From: Umezawaea tangerina | GTDB taxonomy: Bacteria; Actinomycetota; Actinomycetes; Mycobacteriales; Pseudonocardiaceae | Length of the DNA: 64,000 bases | Direction of reading: 5' to 3' | NCBI RefSeq assembly: GCF_003002815.1 | Contig: NZ_PVTF01000001.1 | Span: 434,001 to 498,000, forward strand | Shown: piece after piece, positions 1 to 9,272 of the stretch | Layout: every line of letters starts with the position of its first letter | Position numbering within the stretch: the stretch's first letter is position 1 | Translations under genes and position numbers: made by a program | Notes under the pieces: generated by a model | Seen by the model: the letters and a program-made list of their open reading frames with translations, nothing else | Told to the model about the DNA's origin: nothing | The model's database searches: none

Positions 1-1223
1 GTGCCGAGCGGATCAAACGGGTGGCCGAGCGCATCGTCGCGACCCGCAAGGCGGGCAACGACGTCGTCGTCGCGGTCTCCGCGATGGGCGACTCGACCGA
101 CGAGCTGCTCGACCTGGCCCGCCAGGTGTCCCCGGTGCCGCCCGCCCGCGAGCTCGACATGCTGCTCACCTCCGGTGAGCGCATCTCGATGTCGCTGCTG
201 GCGATGGCGATCCACGCGCTGGGCGCCGAGGCGCGGTCCTACACCGGGTCGCAGGCGGGCGTGATCACGACGTCCGTGCACGGCAAGGCGCGCATCATCG
301 ACGTGACGCCGAGCCGGATCTCCGACGCGCTGGCCGACGGGGCGATCGCGATCGTCGCGGGCTTCCAGGGCGTGAGCCAGGACAGCAAGGAGATCACCAC
401 CCTCGGTCGGGGCGGCACGGACACGACCGCGGTGGCGCTGGCCGCCGCGCTCAAGGCCGACGTCTGCGAGATCTACACCGATGTGGACGGCGTGTTCACC
501 GCCGACCCCCGCATCGTGCCCAACGCCAAGCGGCTCGAGACCATCACCTACGAGGAGATGCTCGAGATGGCGGCCTGCGGCGCCAAGGTGCTCATGCTGC
601 GCTGCGTCGAGTACGCCCGCCGCTACGGCGTCCCCGTGCACGTCCGCTCCTCGTTCAGCAACAAGCCAGGGACCATCGTGTCCGGGTCAGTGGAGGACCA
701 TCCCGTGGAACAGGCGATGATCACCGGTGTCGCGCACGACCGCTCGGAGGCCAAGGTCACCGTGACCGCGGTGCCCGACCACCCCGGCGTGGCGGCCAAG
801 ATCTTCCGCGTCGTCGCGCAGGCCGAGATCGACATCGACATGGTCGTGCAGAACATCTCGCGCGCCGCCGACGGCCGCACCGACATCACGTTCACGCTGC
901 CGAAGGACGACGGCCCGCGCGCCGTCGCGGCGCTGAACAAGGCGCGCGAGGACATCGGCTTCGACGCCGTCCTCTACGACGACCACGTCGGCAAGGTGTC
1001 GCTGATCGGCGCGGGCATGCGCTCGCACCCCGGCGTGACCGCGACGTTCTGCGAGGCGCTGGCCACCGCGGGCGTCAACATCGAGATCATCTCCACCTCG
1101 GAGATCCGCATCTCGGTGATCTGCCGCGACACGCAGCTCGACGACGCCGTGCGCGCGCTGCACGACGCGTTCGAGCTGGGCGGCGACGAAGAGGCCGTGG
1201 TGTACGCGGGGAGTGGACGATGA
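1..1223 (+). CDS. lysC: Aspartate kinase (partial, 5' end outside window)
   Basis: This enzyme phosphorylates L-aspartate in the first step of the lysine/threonine/methionine/DAP pathway. The reading frame is open from base 3 and lacks about the first 15 codons of a roughly 421-residue protein of the corynebacterial type. An amino-acid kinase domain comes first ([18 protein letters not shown], then the [12 protein letters not shown] loop). Two ACT domains follow in the last 170 residues ([17 protein letters not shown] and [18 protein letters not shown]). The QNIS and DITFT segments, where feedback resistance arises in Corynebacterium, are intact, so Lys/Thr feedback control is expected. Its stop overlaps the asd start by 4 bp. 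The GTG at base 21 is internal and not the true start. Confidence 0.97.
   Translation, partial: AERIKRVAERIVATRKAGNDVVVAVSAMGDSTDELLDLARQVSPVPPARELDMLLTSGERISMSLLAMAIHALGAEARSYTGSQAGVITTSVHGKARIIDVTPSRISDALADGAIAIVAGFQGVSQDSKEITTLGRGGTDTTAVALAAALKADVCEIYTDVDGVFTADPRIVPNAKRLETITYEEMLEMAACGAKVLMLRCVEYARRYGVPVHVRSSFSNKPGTIVSGSVEDHPVEQAMITGVAHDRSEAKVTVTAVPDHPGVAAKIFRVVAQAEIDIDMVVQNISRAADGRTDITFTLPKDDGPRAVAALNKAREDIGFDAVLYDDHVGKVSLIGAGMRSHPGVTATFCEALATAGVNIEIISTSEIRISVICRDTQLDDAVRALHDAFELGGDEEAVVYAGSGR
692..707 (+). promoter_or_regulatory. Internal ribosome binding site and GTG start for the LysC beta subunit
   Basis: A GGAGG at 692-696 sits 8 bases before an in-frame GTG at 705. Initiation there would give a 172-residue protein ([20 protein letters not shown]...) made only of the two ACT domains. 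In Corynebacterium glutamicum the in-frame beta subunit of aspartokinase starts at the equivalent residue and has the same length. An alpha2beta2 enzyme from one gene is therefore likely. Confidence 0.7.
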
Positions 1224-2284
1224 CGGGCCCGGTTCTGGCACTGGTCGGCGCGACGGGTGCCGTCGGCACCGTCATGGTCGACATCATGAACGGCCGCGAA
1301 AGCGTGCCGTGGGGCGAGATCAGGCTGATCGCCTCGGCCCGCTCGGCGGGCAAGAAGATCACCGTGCGCGGCGAGGAGCTGACGGTCGTCGCGCTCTCGC
1401 CCGAGGCGTTCGACGGTGTCGACGTCGCGATGTTCGACGTGCCGGACGAGGTCTCCGCGGAGTGGGCGCCGATCGCGGCGTCGCGCGGCGCGGTGGCCGT
1501 GGACAACTCCGGCGCGTTCCGCATGGACGACGAGGTGCCGCTGGTCGTCCCCGAGGTCAACTCGGACCAGATCTCCAACCGGCCCAAGGGGATCATCGCG
1601 AACCCGAACTGCACGACGCTGTCGATGATGGCGTCCCTCGGTGCCCTGCACCGGGAGTTCGAGCTGCGCGAGCTGGTCGTCGCGTCCTACCAGGCGGCCT
1701 CCGGTGGCGGCCAGGCCGCGATCGACCGGCTGCGCGCGGAGCTGGAAGCGGTGGCGGGCAAGGACGTCGGCGTCCGCGCGGGCGACGTCCGCGAGGTGCT
1801 CGACGCGGCGGGCCTGCCGGTGGCGGACTCCCCGTTCCCGGCTCCGCTGGCGCTGAACGTGATCCCGTGGGCCGGGTCGCTCAAGGACGAGGGCTGGACG
1901 AGCGAGGAGCTCAAGGTCCGCAACGAGTCCCGCAAGATCCTCGGCATCCCGGACCTCAAGGTCTCCGCGACCTGCGTCCGCGTCCCCGTGGTGACCACGC
2001 ACTCGCTCGCGGTCCACGCGGTGTTCGTCCGCGAGGTCACCGTCGAGGCGGCGCACAAGATCTTCGCGGCGCAGCCGTCGATCGTGCTGGTCGACGACCC
2101 GGCCGCGAAGTCGTTCCCGACGCCGGCGGACGTCGTCGGCGGCGACCCGACCTACGTCGGCCGGGTGCGCCAGGCGCTGGACTTCCCGAACGCGCTGGAC
2201 TTCTTCGTGTGCGGCGACAACCTGCGCAAGGGTGCCGCGCTCAACACCTACGAGATCGCCGAGGGCCTCGCCGACCGGCTGTAG
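1220..2284 (+). CDS. asd: Aspartate-semialdehyde dehydrogenase
   Basis: This enzyme reduces aspartyl-4-phosphate to L-aspartate-4-semialdehyde with NADPH, the step after aspartokinase. The 354-residue product starts with the nucleotide-binding motif GATGAVG (residues 10-16). It has the catalytic cysteine in NPNCTT (Cys131) and the catalytic histidine in VTTHSLAVH (His261). The length is normal for the family. The ATG overlaps the lysC stop (ATGA), so the two genes are translationally coupled, the usual actinobacterial arrangement. Confidence 0.97.
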   Translation: MTGPVLALVGATGAVGTVMVDIMNGRESVPWGEIRLIASARSAGKKITVRGEELTVVALSPEAFDGVDVAMFDVPDEVSAEWAPIAASRGAVAVDNSGAFRMDDEVPLVVPEVNSDQISNRPKGIIANPNCTTLSMMASLGALHREFELRELVVASYQAASGGGQAAIDRLRAELEAVAGKDVGVRAGDVREVLDAAGLPVADSPFPAPLALNVIPWAGSLKDEGWTSEELKVRNESRKILGIPDLKVSATCVRVPVVTTHSLAVHAVFVREVTVEAAHKIFAAQPSIVLVDDPAAKSFPTPADVVGGDPTYVGRVRQALDFPNALDFFVCGDNLRKGAALNTYEIAEGLADRL

Positions 2285-2354
2285 GCCGACCGGAACCTCG
2301 ACCGGGGCGCTTCCGACTCACGTCGGGGGCGCCCCGTTGAGTAGCGTCTCCCGC

Positions 2355-3824
2355 ATGGCGCAGGCAGTGCTCGGAGTCGACCTGGGAACGACCGCGACGA
2401 AGGTCATCGCGGTCGACGAGACCGCTCGCGTGCTGTTCGGCGCCGAACACGGCTACCCGCTGCACACGACCCCGTCCGGCGAGGCCACGCACGACCCGGT
2501 CCAGGTCCTGGACGCCGCTTTCCAGGCGCTGCGCGAGGTCGCCGCCTGGTGCGCGTCCTCCGGTGTCGAGGTCGTGGCCCTGTCGTTGACCGGTGCCATG
2601 CACACGCTGCTGGCCGTGGACGCCGAGGGCACCCCGCTCACCGGCTCGCTGAGCTGGGCCGACAACCGCGCCACCGAGCAGACCGCGCTGCTGCGCGGCA
2701 CCGAGGAGGGTGCCGCCCTCCACCAGGTCACCGGCACCCCGATCCACCCGTTCGCCCCGCTGTCGAAGCTCGCCTGGTTCACCCGGTACGAGCCCGAGCT
2801 GGCGCGGACGGCCCGGTGGTGCGGTCTGAAGGACTTCGTGGCCCTGCGCCTCACCGGCCACCTCGCCACCGAGCACTCCTCCGCGTCGGGCACCGGCCTG
2901 ATGGACATCCACCGGCTCGCCTGGCACCCCGGTTCGTTGGCGTTCACCGGCATCACGGCCGACCAGCTGCCGAACCTGCTGGCCCCCACCGACTCCCTCC
3001 CGCTGACCGCCGACCTCCCCGGCCTGCCCGCGGGCCTGCCCGTCGTCATGGGCGGCGGCGACGGCCCGCTGGCCAACCTCGGCGTCGGCGCCGTCACCCC
3101 CGGCGTCGCGGCGCTGTCGCTGGGCACCAGCGGCGCCCTCCGCGTCGTCCGCGACCGCCCCGGCGTCGACGACCGCGGCCGCGTCTTCTGCTACGCCATC
3201 GCCGAGGGCCTGTGGGTGCTCGGCGGCGCCGTCAGCAACGGCGGCGTGGTCGCCCAGTGGGCCGCCGACACCTTCGGCACCGACGTCGGCACCCTCCTCG
3301 CCGAAGCCGCCGACGTCCCCACCGGCGCCAACGGCCTGCTCGCCCTCCCGTACCTGCTGGCCGAACGCGCCCCCTGGTGGGACCCCGACCCGCGCGCCAC
3401 CCTCGTCGGGCTGCGCCGCGAACACACCAGGGCCGACATCACCAGGGCCCTCGTCGAAGGCGTCGGCCAGCAGCTCGCACTGGTCCTCGACGCCGTCCGC
3501 TCCACCGACGCCCGCGTCGACTCCATCCGCGTCACCGGCGGCGCCTTCCGCAGCGACCTCTGGGCCACCGTCCTCGCCTCCGCCCTCGGCATGGACCTAG
3601 AGCTCGCCGACGACAGCGAGGGCTCCGGCGTCGGCGCCGCCCTGCTCGCCTGGCGCGCCCTCGGCACCCTGCCGTCCCTCACCACCGCCGCCGACCTCGT
3701 CGTCCCCACCGCGACGATCAAGCCCGACCCCGACGCCGTCACCCACTACGCCCGGTCCCGCCCCCTCGTCGAACGCACCTACCACGCCTTCCGCGACCTC
3801 GCGGGCGCCCTCACCGCCCCCTGA
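2355..3824 (+). CDS. gntK: FGGY-family gluconokinase
   Basis: A sugar kinase of 489 residues. It carries the ATPase motif VLGVDLGTTATK at the N terminus and the second phosphate loop SLGTSGALR near residue 265. Substrate-lobe signatures such as GAMHTLLAVD, WADNRATEQ, TGTPIHPFAPLSKL and SSASGTGLMDIH are those of FGGY gluconate kinases rather than xylulo- or glycerol kinases. It should phosphorylate D-gluconate to 6-phosphogluconate. The ATG at 2355 was chosen because the domain starts there; the frame is open upstream but that sequence is non-homologous. It stands alone 70 bp after asd. No gluconate permease or GntR regulator is adjacent. Confidence 0.85.
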   Translation: MAQAVLGVDLGTTATKVIAVDETARVLFGAEHGYPLHTTPSGEATHDPVQVLDAAFQALREVAAWCASSGVEVVALSLTGAMHTLLAVDAEGTPLTGSLSWADNRATEQTALLRGTEEGAALHQVTGTPIHPFAPLSKLAWFTRYEPELARTARWCGLKDFVALRLTGHLATEHSSASGTGLMDIHRLAWHPGSLAFTGITADQLPNLLAPTDSLPLTADLPGLPAGLPVVMGGGDGPLANLGVGAVTPGVAALSLGTSGALRVVRDRPGVDDRGRVFCYAIAEGLWVLGGAVSNGGVVAQWAADTFGTDVGTLLAEAADVPTGANGLLALPYLLAERAPWWDPDPRATLVGLRREHTRADITRALVEGVGQQLALVLDAVRSTDARVDSIRVTGGAFRSDLWATVLASALGMDLELADDSEGSGVGAALLAWRALGTLPSLTTAADLVVPTATIKPDPDAVTHYARSRPLVERTYHAFRDLAGALTAP

Positions 3825-3877
3825 CCACCCAGAAGGCATCCGGACGCCGACCGCGCCGACCGCGGCCGCGCGGACAC

Positions 3878-3912
3878 CGCTCGCCGCTCGCCGCTCGCCG
3901 CTCGCCGCTCGC
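3878..3912 (+). repeat. Tandem heptamer repeat (5 x CGCTCGC)
   Basis: Five exact head-to-tail copies of CGCTCGC lie in the 221-bp gap between two convergent genes. No function is visible. It may be a slippage-prone simple repeat. The rest of this gap holds no gene or clear terminator. Confidence 0.85.
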
Positions 3913-4045
3913 CCGAGCTTCGACCACCCCGGACGTCGACCACCTCAGGCATCGACCACCCGAAAATGTCGTACCCCACCCGTAGCGTGTGCGTCGGGGG
4001 GTCCTCACGACGGGGGGACCCGTGGTCCAGGCCGTGCTCCGCGCC

Positions 4046-5221
4046 CTACACCTCCACCAGGTTCGCGGCGCGGCGGTCCAGCAGCACGCCGATGCCCGCG
4101 ATGCTCACCCCGACCGCGCCGACGACCACGAACCCCCACCCGGCCGACGAGTGGTCGATCACGAACCCGGCCAGCGGTGCCCCGGCCGCCGCTCCCAGCG
4201 TGAACGCCGACCCCTGCAACCCCATCGCCTCGCCGCGCACGGACGCGGGCGTGAGGCGGGTGATCACCTCGCCGGTGCTGGCGATCACCGGTGCGGCCAT
4301 CAGGTTCGCGGGGACCAGTGCCAGTGCGAGCACCCACACCGAGCCGGTGGACAGGCCGACGGGGATCGCCAGCGCGCCCAGGGCGGTCATCAGCATCCGC
4401 GGTGACGGCGGGCGGCTGACCGCGCCGTAGACGAACCCGCCCACGAGCGACGCGGCGCACATCACGATCACCAGCACGCCGGTCCACTCGACCCGCCCCT
4501 GCTCCTGCAGTGCCGCCACCAGCGCGACCTCCATGCCCGCCAGCACGATGATCGCGCCCGCCGAGGTGAGCAGGACGCCGAGCACCGGAGGGGTGAGCCA
4601 CTCGCGGCGGGCGGGTCGTTCGACGACCGCGTTCTCCTCCTCGTTGCGGATGGGCGGGTTGACGACGTAGAGCGCGATCCCGGACGCGACCATCGCGGCG
4701 CCGACGCTCCACAGCGCGACCTGGCTGGTGGCGCGCGTGGTCAGCAGCACGCCGAGCGCCGGGCCCGCCATGTAGGCGACCTCGACGGCCATCGAGTCGA
4801 CGGCGAGCGCCGTGCGGCGCTGGTCGACGGGGACGAGCGCGGTGAGGACCTGCCTGCCGATGGACATGGTCGGGATCGTCACGAGGCCGCTGAGCAGCGA
4901 CGTCACCAGCAGCACGGGGTAGGGGAGCACCGGGGCGCTGAACCAGAACAGGCCCTCGGTGATGGTGCTGAGCACGAGCATGGCGCGCAGGCCGCGGCGG
5001 TCGGTGAGCCTGCCCATGAGCGGGGCGCCCAGCGCGATGCCGATGGTGCCCGCGGTGCCGACCAGGCCCGCGGCGCCGTAGCCCTTGTCGAGGGACAGGA
5101 CCACGTGCAGCGTCAGGGTCATGCCCGCGGCCGTGGTGGGGATCCGGGCCAACAGCATCAGCACCATCACCGGGCGGACTCGGGGCAGGCGGAGGACGCT
5201 GAGGTACCGGGCGATGTTCAC
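4046..5221 (-). CDS. MFS transporter, drug-efflux-like
   Basis: A 391-residue major facilitator protein with about twelve hydrophobic segments. It has the loop 2-3 motif GAPLMGRLTDRRGLRAM (motif A) and a repeat-like sixth segment. The substrate is unknown; it resembles SET/sugar-efflux and drug-efflux members. The GTG at 5221 (VNIARYLSVLRLPRVRPVMV) is preferred over the much longer upstream frame because the transporter homology begins there. An AGGGG lies just upstream. It is transcribed divergently from furA, with 85 bp between them, so the FurA box region may also influence it. Confidence 0.82.
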   Translation of the reverse strand: MNIARYLSVLRLPRVRPVMVLMLLARIPTTAAGMTLTLHVVLSLDKGYGAAGLVGTAGTIGIALGAPLMGRLTDRRGLRAMLVLSTITEGLFWFSAPVLPYPVLLVTSLLSGLVTIPTMSIGRQVLTALVPVDQRRTALAVDSMAVEVAYMAGPALGVLLTTRATSQVALWSVGAAMVASGIALYVVNPPIRNEEENAVVERPARREWLTPPVLGVLLTSAGAIIVLAGMEVALVAALQEQGRVEWTGVLVIVMCAASLVGGFVYGAVSRPPSPRMLMTALGALAIPVGLSTGSVWVLALALVPANLMAAPVIASTGEVITRLTPASVRGEAMGLQGSAFTLGAAAGAPLAGFVIDHSSAGWGFVVVGAVGVSIAGIGVLLDRRAANLVEV

Positions 5222-5266
5222 CGACCCATGTTCCCCTGATGGGGCAACGACTTTAACCCCTCGTTT

Positions 5267-5286
5267 TCTTGACTCGTTCCAGAAAA
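5267..5286 (+). promoter_or_regulatory. Putative FurA box and furA promoter
   Basis: The 20-mer TCTTGACTCGTTCCAGAAAA closely matches, from memory, the AT-rich FurA operator described upstream of mycobacterial furA-katG. It includes a -35-like TTGACT, and TCACAT at 5292-5297 lies 17 bp further on as a possible -10. The furA ATG is at 5307. This supports autorepression of the furA-katA operon, relieved by peroxide. Confidence 0.6.
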
Positions 5287-5306
5287 CGTGGTCACATGGA
5301 ACGGCC

Positions 5307-5747
5307 ATGACACCAGGACCCCGCGAGCTCCTCGGAGAAGCCGGACTGCGGATCACCGCGCCCCGGCTGGCGGTGCTCGAATGGCTCGCCGACCACCCGC
5401 ACGCGACGGCCGACCAGGTCGCCGAGGGTGTGCGACGGCGGTTGGGGACGGTGTCCACCCAGGCCGTCTACGACGTGCTGAACACGTGTTCCCGCGTGAA
5501 GCTGGTGCGGCGGATCGAACCCGCGGGCCACCCGGCCCGGTTCGAGACCCGCACCGGCGACAACCACCACCACCTGGTGTGCCGCCGCTGCGGCCGCACC
5601 GTGGACGTCGACTGCGTGCACGGCGCCGCCCCCTGCCTCGAGCCCTCGGACGCCGCGGGCTTCACCGTGGACGAGGCCGAGGTGACCTTCTGGGGGCTGT
5701 GCGGCGACTGCCAGGTACCACGACAGGACGAGGAGCTACCCGCGTGA
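5307..5747 (+). CDS. furA: Fur-family peroxide-responsive repressor (FurA/CatR-like)
   Basis: A 146-residue Fur-family metalloregulator with an N-terminal winged helix ([26 protein letters not shown]) and a C-terminal metal-binding dimerization domain. It has the histidine cluster [13 protein letters not shown] and two CxxC pairs (Cys92/95 and Cys132/135) for structural zinc. It overlaps the catalase gene by 4 bp, so it most likely senses peroxide and represses itself and katA, like mycobacterial FurA or streptomycete CatR. The ATG at 5307 follows the box at 5267-5286; the longer upstream frame runs through the promoter and was rejected. Confidence 0.92.
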   Translation: MTPGPRELLGEAGLRITAPRLAVLEWLADHPHATADQVAEGVRRRLGTVSTQAVYDVLNTCSRVKLVRRIEPAGHPARFETRTGDNHHHLVCRRCGRTVDVDCVHGAAPCLEPSDAAGFTVDEAEVTFWGLCGDCQVPRQDEELPA

Positions 5748-7192
5748 CCGAACCGCGTCACACCACGAACAACGTCGGCATCCCGGTCGCGAGCGACGAC
5801 CACTCGCTCACCCTGGGCGCCAACGGGCCGATCCTGCTCCAGGACCACTACCTCATCGAGAAGAACGCCCAGTTCAACCGTGAGCGCGTGCCCGAGCGCG
5901 TGGTGCACGCCAAGGGCGGTGGCGCCTTCGGGCACTTCGAGACGACCGAGGACGTCAGCCGGTTCACCAAGGCCGCGCTGTTCCAGCCGGGTGTGAAGAC
6001 CGACACGCTGCTGCGCTTCTCCACGGTCGCGGGCGAGCTGGGCTCCCCGGACACGTGGCGCGACCCGCGCGGGTTCGCGCTGAAGTTCTACACCTCCGAG
6101 GGCAACTACGACCTCGTCGGCAACAACACCCCGGTGTTCTTCCTGCGCGACCCGATCAAGTTCCCGGACTTCATCCGCTCGCAGAAGCGCCGCGCCGACA
6201 ACGGCCGCCGCGACCACGACATGCAGTGGGACTTCTGGACGCTCCAGCCGCAGACCGCGCACCAGGTCACCTGGCTGATGGGCGACCGCGGCATCCCGAA
6301 GACGTGGCGCCACCAGAACGGCTACGGCTCGCACACCTACCTGTGGGAGAACGCGGCGGGCGAGAAGTTCTGGGTGAAGTACCACTTCAAGACCGACCAG
6401 GGCATCGAGACGCTCACGTCGGAGGAGGCCGCGAGGATCGCCGGTGAGGACGCCGACGCGCACCGCGCCGACCTGTGGCACGCCATCGAGCGCGGCGAGT
6501 TCCCGAGCTGGACGCTCAAGGTCCAGGTCATGCCGTACGCGGAGGCCGAGAACTACCGGTTCAACCCGTTCGACCTGACCAAGGTGTGGCCGCACGCCGA
6601 CTACCCGCTGATCACGGTCGGCAAGCTGACCCTGGACCGCAACCCGGCCGACTACTTCGCCGAGATCGAGCAGTCCGCGTTCGAGCCGACGAACCTGGTG
6701 CCCGGCATCGGCACGTCCCCGGACAAGATGCTGATCGGCCGCATCTTCTCCTACCCGGACGCGCACCGGTACCGCATCGGCGCGAACTACGCCCAGCTCC
6801 CGGTGAACCGGCCCAAGTCGCCGGTGAACTCCTACTCCAAGGACGGGGCGATGCGGTACACCAACTCCGCCGACCCGGTCTACGCGCCGAACTCCTACGG
6901 CGGCCCGCACGCCAACCCCGCGCTGGCCGGTGAGGTGACGACCTCCTACGGCGTCGAGGACGCCCCCGTGCGAGCGGCGTACAAGCTGCACGTCGAGGAC
7001 GACGACTTCGGCCAGGCGGGCACGATGGTCCGCGAGGTGTTCACCCAGGAACAGCGCGACCGCCTCGTCGACACCGTAGTCGGCCACGCGAGCAACGGCG
7101 TCTCCGCGCCGGTGCTGGAGCGCGTGTTCGAGTACTGGCGCAACATCGACAAGGAGACCGGCGACCGCATCGCGGCGGCCTTCGGCAAGTGA
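5744..7192 (+). CDS. katA: Monofunctional heme catalase
   Basis: This enzyme converts hydrogen peroxide to water and oxygen. The 482-residue length is typical of small-subunit (clade 3) catalases. The distal histidine is in [12 protein letters not shown] (His55), the distal asparagine in VGNNTPVFF (127-128), and the proximal heme-ligand tyrosine in [12 protein letters not shown] (Tyr338). The GTG start overlaps the furA stop (GTGA), so the two are co-transcribed and coupled. Unlike mycobacteria, where furA precedes the catalase-peroxidase katG, a true catalase fills the slot here. A strong terminator follows the gene. Confidence 0.96.
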   Translation: MTEPRHTTNNVGIPVASDDHSLTLGANGPILLQDHYLIEKNAQFNRERVPERVVHAKGGGAFGHFETTEDVSRFTKAALFQPGVKTDTLLRFSTVAGELGSPDTWRDPRGFALKFYTSEGNYDLVGNNTPVFFLRDPIKFPDFIRSQKRRADNGRRDHDMQWDFWTLQPQTAHQVTWLMGDRGIPKTWRHQNGYGSHTYLWENAAGEKFWVKYHFKTDQGIETLTSEEAARIAGEDADAHRADLWHAIERGEFPSWTLKVQVMPYAEAENYRFNPFDLTKVWPHADYPLITVGKLTLDRNPADYFAEIEQSAFEPTNLVPGIGTSPDKMLIGRIFSYPDAHRYRIGANYAQLPVNRPKSPVNSYSKDGAMRYTNSADPVYAPNSYGGPHANPALAGEVTTSYGVEDAPVRAAYKLHVEDDDFGQAGTMVREVFTQEQRDRLVDTVVGHASNGVSAPVLERVFEYWRNIDKETGDRIAAAFGK

Positions 7193-7224
7193 GCAGCTAG
7201 CCAGACCCGCACTCCCACCACGGC

Positions 7225-7270
7225 GGAACGGCCCCGGAAGCGCTTTCCCGAGCGCCTCCGGGGCCGTTCC
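7225..7270 (+). terminator. Intrinsic terminator after katA
   Basis: A perfect 14-bp stem (GGAACGGCCCCGGA at 7225-7238 with its complement at 7257-7270) continues inward through GCGCT/AGCGC after one mismatch. It lies 32 bp after the katA stop and just before the convergent small membrane gene, so it can serve both strands. No long T-run follows, as is usual at this GC content. Confidence 0.75.
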
Positions 7271-7278
7271 ACGTCGTC

Positions 7279-7491
7279 TCACGGGTCGACCTCGTCGTCC
7301 GAACCCGTCCCTCCTCCGGTCCTCCCGTTCCACGGCGCGTACAGCAGTGCGACGACACCGGCGGCGGTGGCCACCTCCGTCACCGGTCGGGCGGTGAAGC
7401 ACATGAGCGCGAGCACGCCGGTGAGGGCGGCCAGGAATGCGACGAGGTCGAGCATTCGCAGTCGGTAGGTGCGACGACCCTTCTCGGACAT
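7279..7491 (-). CDS. Small two-TM membrane protein, unknown function
   Basis: A 70-residue protein with a basic N terminus, two hydrophobic segments (LDLVAFLAALTGVLALMCF and TAAGVVALLYA) and an acidic Gly-rich tail. A GGGAG lies about 7 bases upstream of the ATG at 7491, which supports translation. I do not recognise the family. It is convergent with katA. The gap to the next gene (7492-7831) shows no further gene and likely holds promoters in both directions. Confidence 0.55.
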   Translation of the reverse strand: MSEKGRRTYRLRMLDLVAFLAALTGVLALMCFTARPVTEVATAAGVVALLYAPWNGRTGGGTGSDDEVDP

Positions 7492-7831
7492 GGCGACTCC
7501 CGCGGTTGGACTCCCGGTCGGACTCGGGTCGACCGGGACGACGAATTCGGTGCTCCTCCATTGAGCCCGCGCGGAGACCGACCTTCAACTTTCACCGCCG
7601 TCACCGGGGCCCTTCCGTCCCGTTCAGCGCACTCGGCGCGCTGACCTGCCCTTTCCGGGAGCTTTCGGCGTCGGCTGAAGAATTCGCACGAGCGGCTGCC
7701 GGTTCGGTCGCGTTTCGGCGTGGATGAGGGCACAAATGGGTTCGACCAACAATGCCCTGATGTGGTGGATTTTCGACTAACGACCCGATGCTTTTCGGCG
7801 ATACGGATTTTCAGCAGCTCGTGAAAAGCGA

Positions 7832-9271
7832 ATGGGAGTACGCGTCTTGGTCGAATCGGGTGGTGAGAAGGGTCCCGACTACCGGATTTTCGGAGATCAG
7901 CTCAAGGAGTGGATCCGCAACAAGGGGATCACGCAGACCCAGCTGGCCGTCGAACTGGGCACGTCGGGTGCCAGGGTGTCCAACTTCGTCCGCGGCAAGC
8001 AGCTCCCGAGACGCGGTGAGGTGCAGCGGGTGGACGAGCTGGTCGGCGCGGACGGCGACCTCGTGCGCCAGTACGACGCGCTGGTCGACAAGCCGGGGGA
8101 GGGCGTCCCGGACGCGGCCGAGGCGCGCGGCGCGCTGCGCGACTTCCTGCAGCGGGCCGAGGTCCGGCTGTCCACCTTCACCCGGTCCGCCTGCTACCTG
8201 CTCGGCGGCGCGGGGCTGGTGGTCCTCCTCCCCGTCCTGCTCAACAGCGTCCTGCCGGGGGTGGTCGGGGGCGTGGTGGCGGTCTGGTCCGTGCAGGGCG
8301 ACGCCGCGGTGCTGCTGGGCGCGGGGATCGCGGTGGCGCTCGTCCTGCCGTTCTGGGGCTTCCTGCTGATCCTCGAGGACCTCACCGCGTTCTTCTTCAC
8401 CGGCCACAGCTTCGGCGCCGAGCACGCGGTTCCGCACCACGAGGACGACGAGCCGTCCGTCGTCTTCAACCCGAGGTTCGCGCTCACCGGCCTGCGGGTG
8501 CCCGAGGGCGAGCTGACGCCTCGCATGTACGACGTGGTCGCGGGGCTCCACACCGAGCACGGCCGGGTCGTCATCCCGGACGACGACAGGTGGCGGCGGC
8601 GCTTCGACGAGCGGGTGCACCGCGTCTTCGACACGCCGCCCGCCCGGCGGATCCCGGCGGGCGCGGCCGGGGACGACCAGAGGCTGGGGTACGTCTTCCG
8701 GTTGTCGGCGAGCCTGCCCAGGACGCTGGAGTCCGAGGCGGCGAAGATGGAGCTGTCGCTGGCGAAGCACAACCTGACCGTGCGCGTCACCGTGCTGCGC
8801 TACCTGAAAGCGGTGCTGCTGACGGTCAGCGCCGGTGTCGCGGCACTGGTCGCGGGAGGGGCCGTCGCCGTCGTGGAGGAGCTGGCCCTGCCGCCCGAGG
8901 TGCTCGTCCACGTGCTGGCGGCGGTGTTCCTGGTCTGGGCGCCCGTCGCGGTCGGGGCCGTCACCGCGCCGCTGCGGTGGGTGCACCGGGCGAGCCCCGG
9001 TGGCGGCCACCTCGCGGAGGCCTACCGGGACTCCAGGCTCGTCCGGTTCGAGAGCGCGGTGGTCTTCCTGTGCCTGCTGTCCAGCGCCTCGATCCTGGCC
9101 GCCGTGTTCGCGGCGGCCATGCGGGCCGACGACCTGCCCCTGTTCCTGGTCTTCTTCGGCGGCTCCGCGTGCGCGTGGGCCTTCGCGTTGACCAGGTGGT
9201 GGCCCGGCAGGCTGGCCAGGACGCCCGCGGCGTTCGCCACGCTGCTCAAGGACGGCGCGAGCAGGCAGTAG
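7832..9271 (+). CDS. XRE-type helix-turn-helix membrane protein
   Basis: A 479-residue protein with an N-terminal cytoplasmic XRE/Cro helix-turn-helix (about residues 18-65: QLKEWIRNKGITQTQLAVELGTSGARVSNFVRG, quoted here in parts: KGITQTQLAVELGTSGARVS). It is followed by two membrane segments (about 126-185), a soluble domain with an acidic His/Asp-rich linker, and four further hydrophobic segments in the last 150 residues. A membrane-bound DNA-binding protein suggests direct signal-to-promoter control, but signal and target are unknown. The start is uncertain because no strong ribosome binding site precedes the ATG. It is convergent with the esterase gene, 1 bp apart. Confidence 0.7.
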   Translation: MGVRVLVESGGEKGPDYRIFGDQLKEWIRNKGITQTQLAVELGTSGARVSNFVRGKQLPRRGEVQRVDELVGADGDLVRQYDALVDKPGEGVPDAAEARGALRDFLQRAEVRLSTFTRSACYLLGGAGLVVLLPVLLNSVLPGVVGGVVAVWSVQGDAAVLLGAGIAVALVLPFWGFLLILEDLTAFFFTGHSFGAEHAVPHHEDDEPSVVFNPRFALTGLRVPEGELTPRMYDVVAGLHTEHGRVVIPDDDRWRRRFDERVHRVFDTPPARRIPAGAAGDDQRLGYVFRLSASLPRTLESEAAKMELSLAKHNLTVRVTVLRYLKAVLLTVSAGVAALVAGGAVAVVEELALPPEVLVHVLAAVFLVWAPVAVGAVTAPLRWVHRASPGGGHLAEAYRDSRLVRFESAVVFLCLLSSASILAAVFAAAMRADDLPLFLVFFGGSACAWAFALTRWWPGRLARTPAAFATLLKDGASRQ

Positions 9272-9272
9272 G

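Noticed and set aside
2232-2354. Upstream extension of the gluconokinase frame
   Set aside because: The extra residues overlap the end of asd in another frame and do not resemble any FGGY protein; the family N terminus begins at ATG 2355.
3878-3912. CRISPR-like array at the tandem heptamer
   Set aside because: Repeats are 7 bp with no spacers, so it is a simple tandem repeat. No cas genes are in the window.
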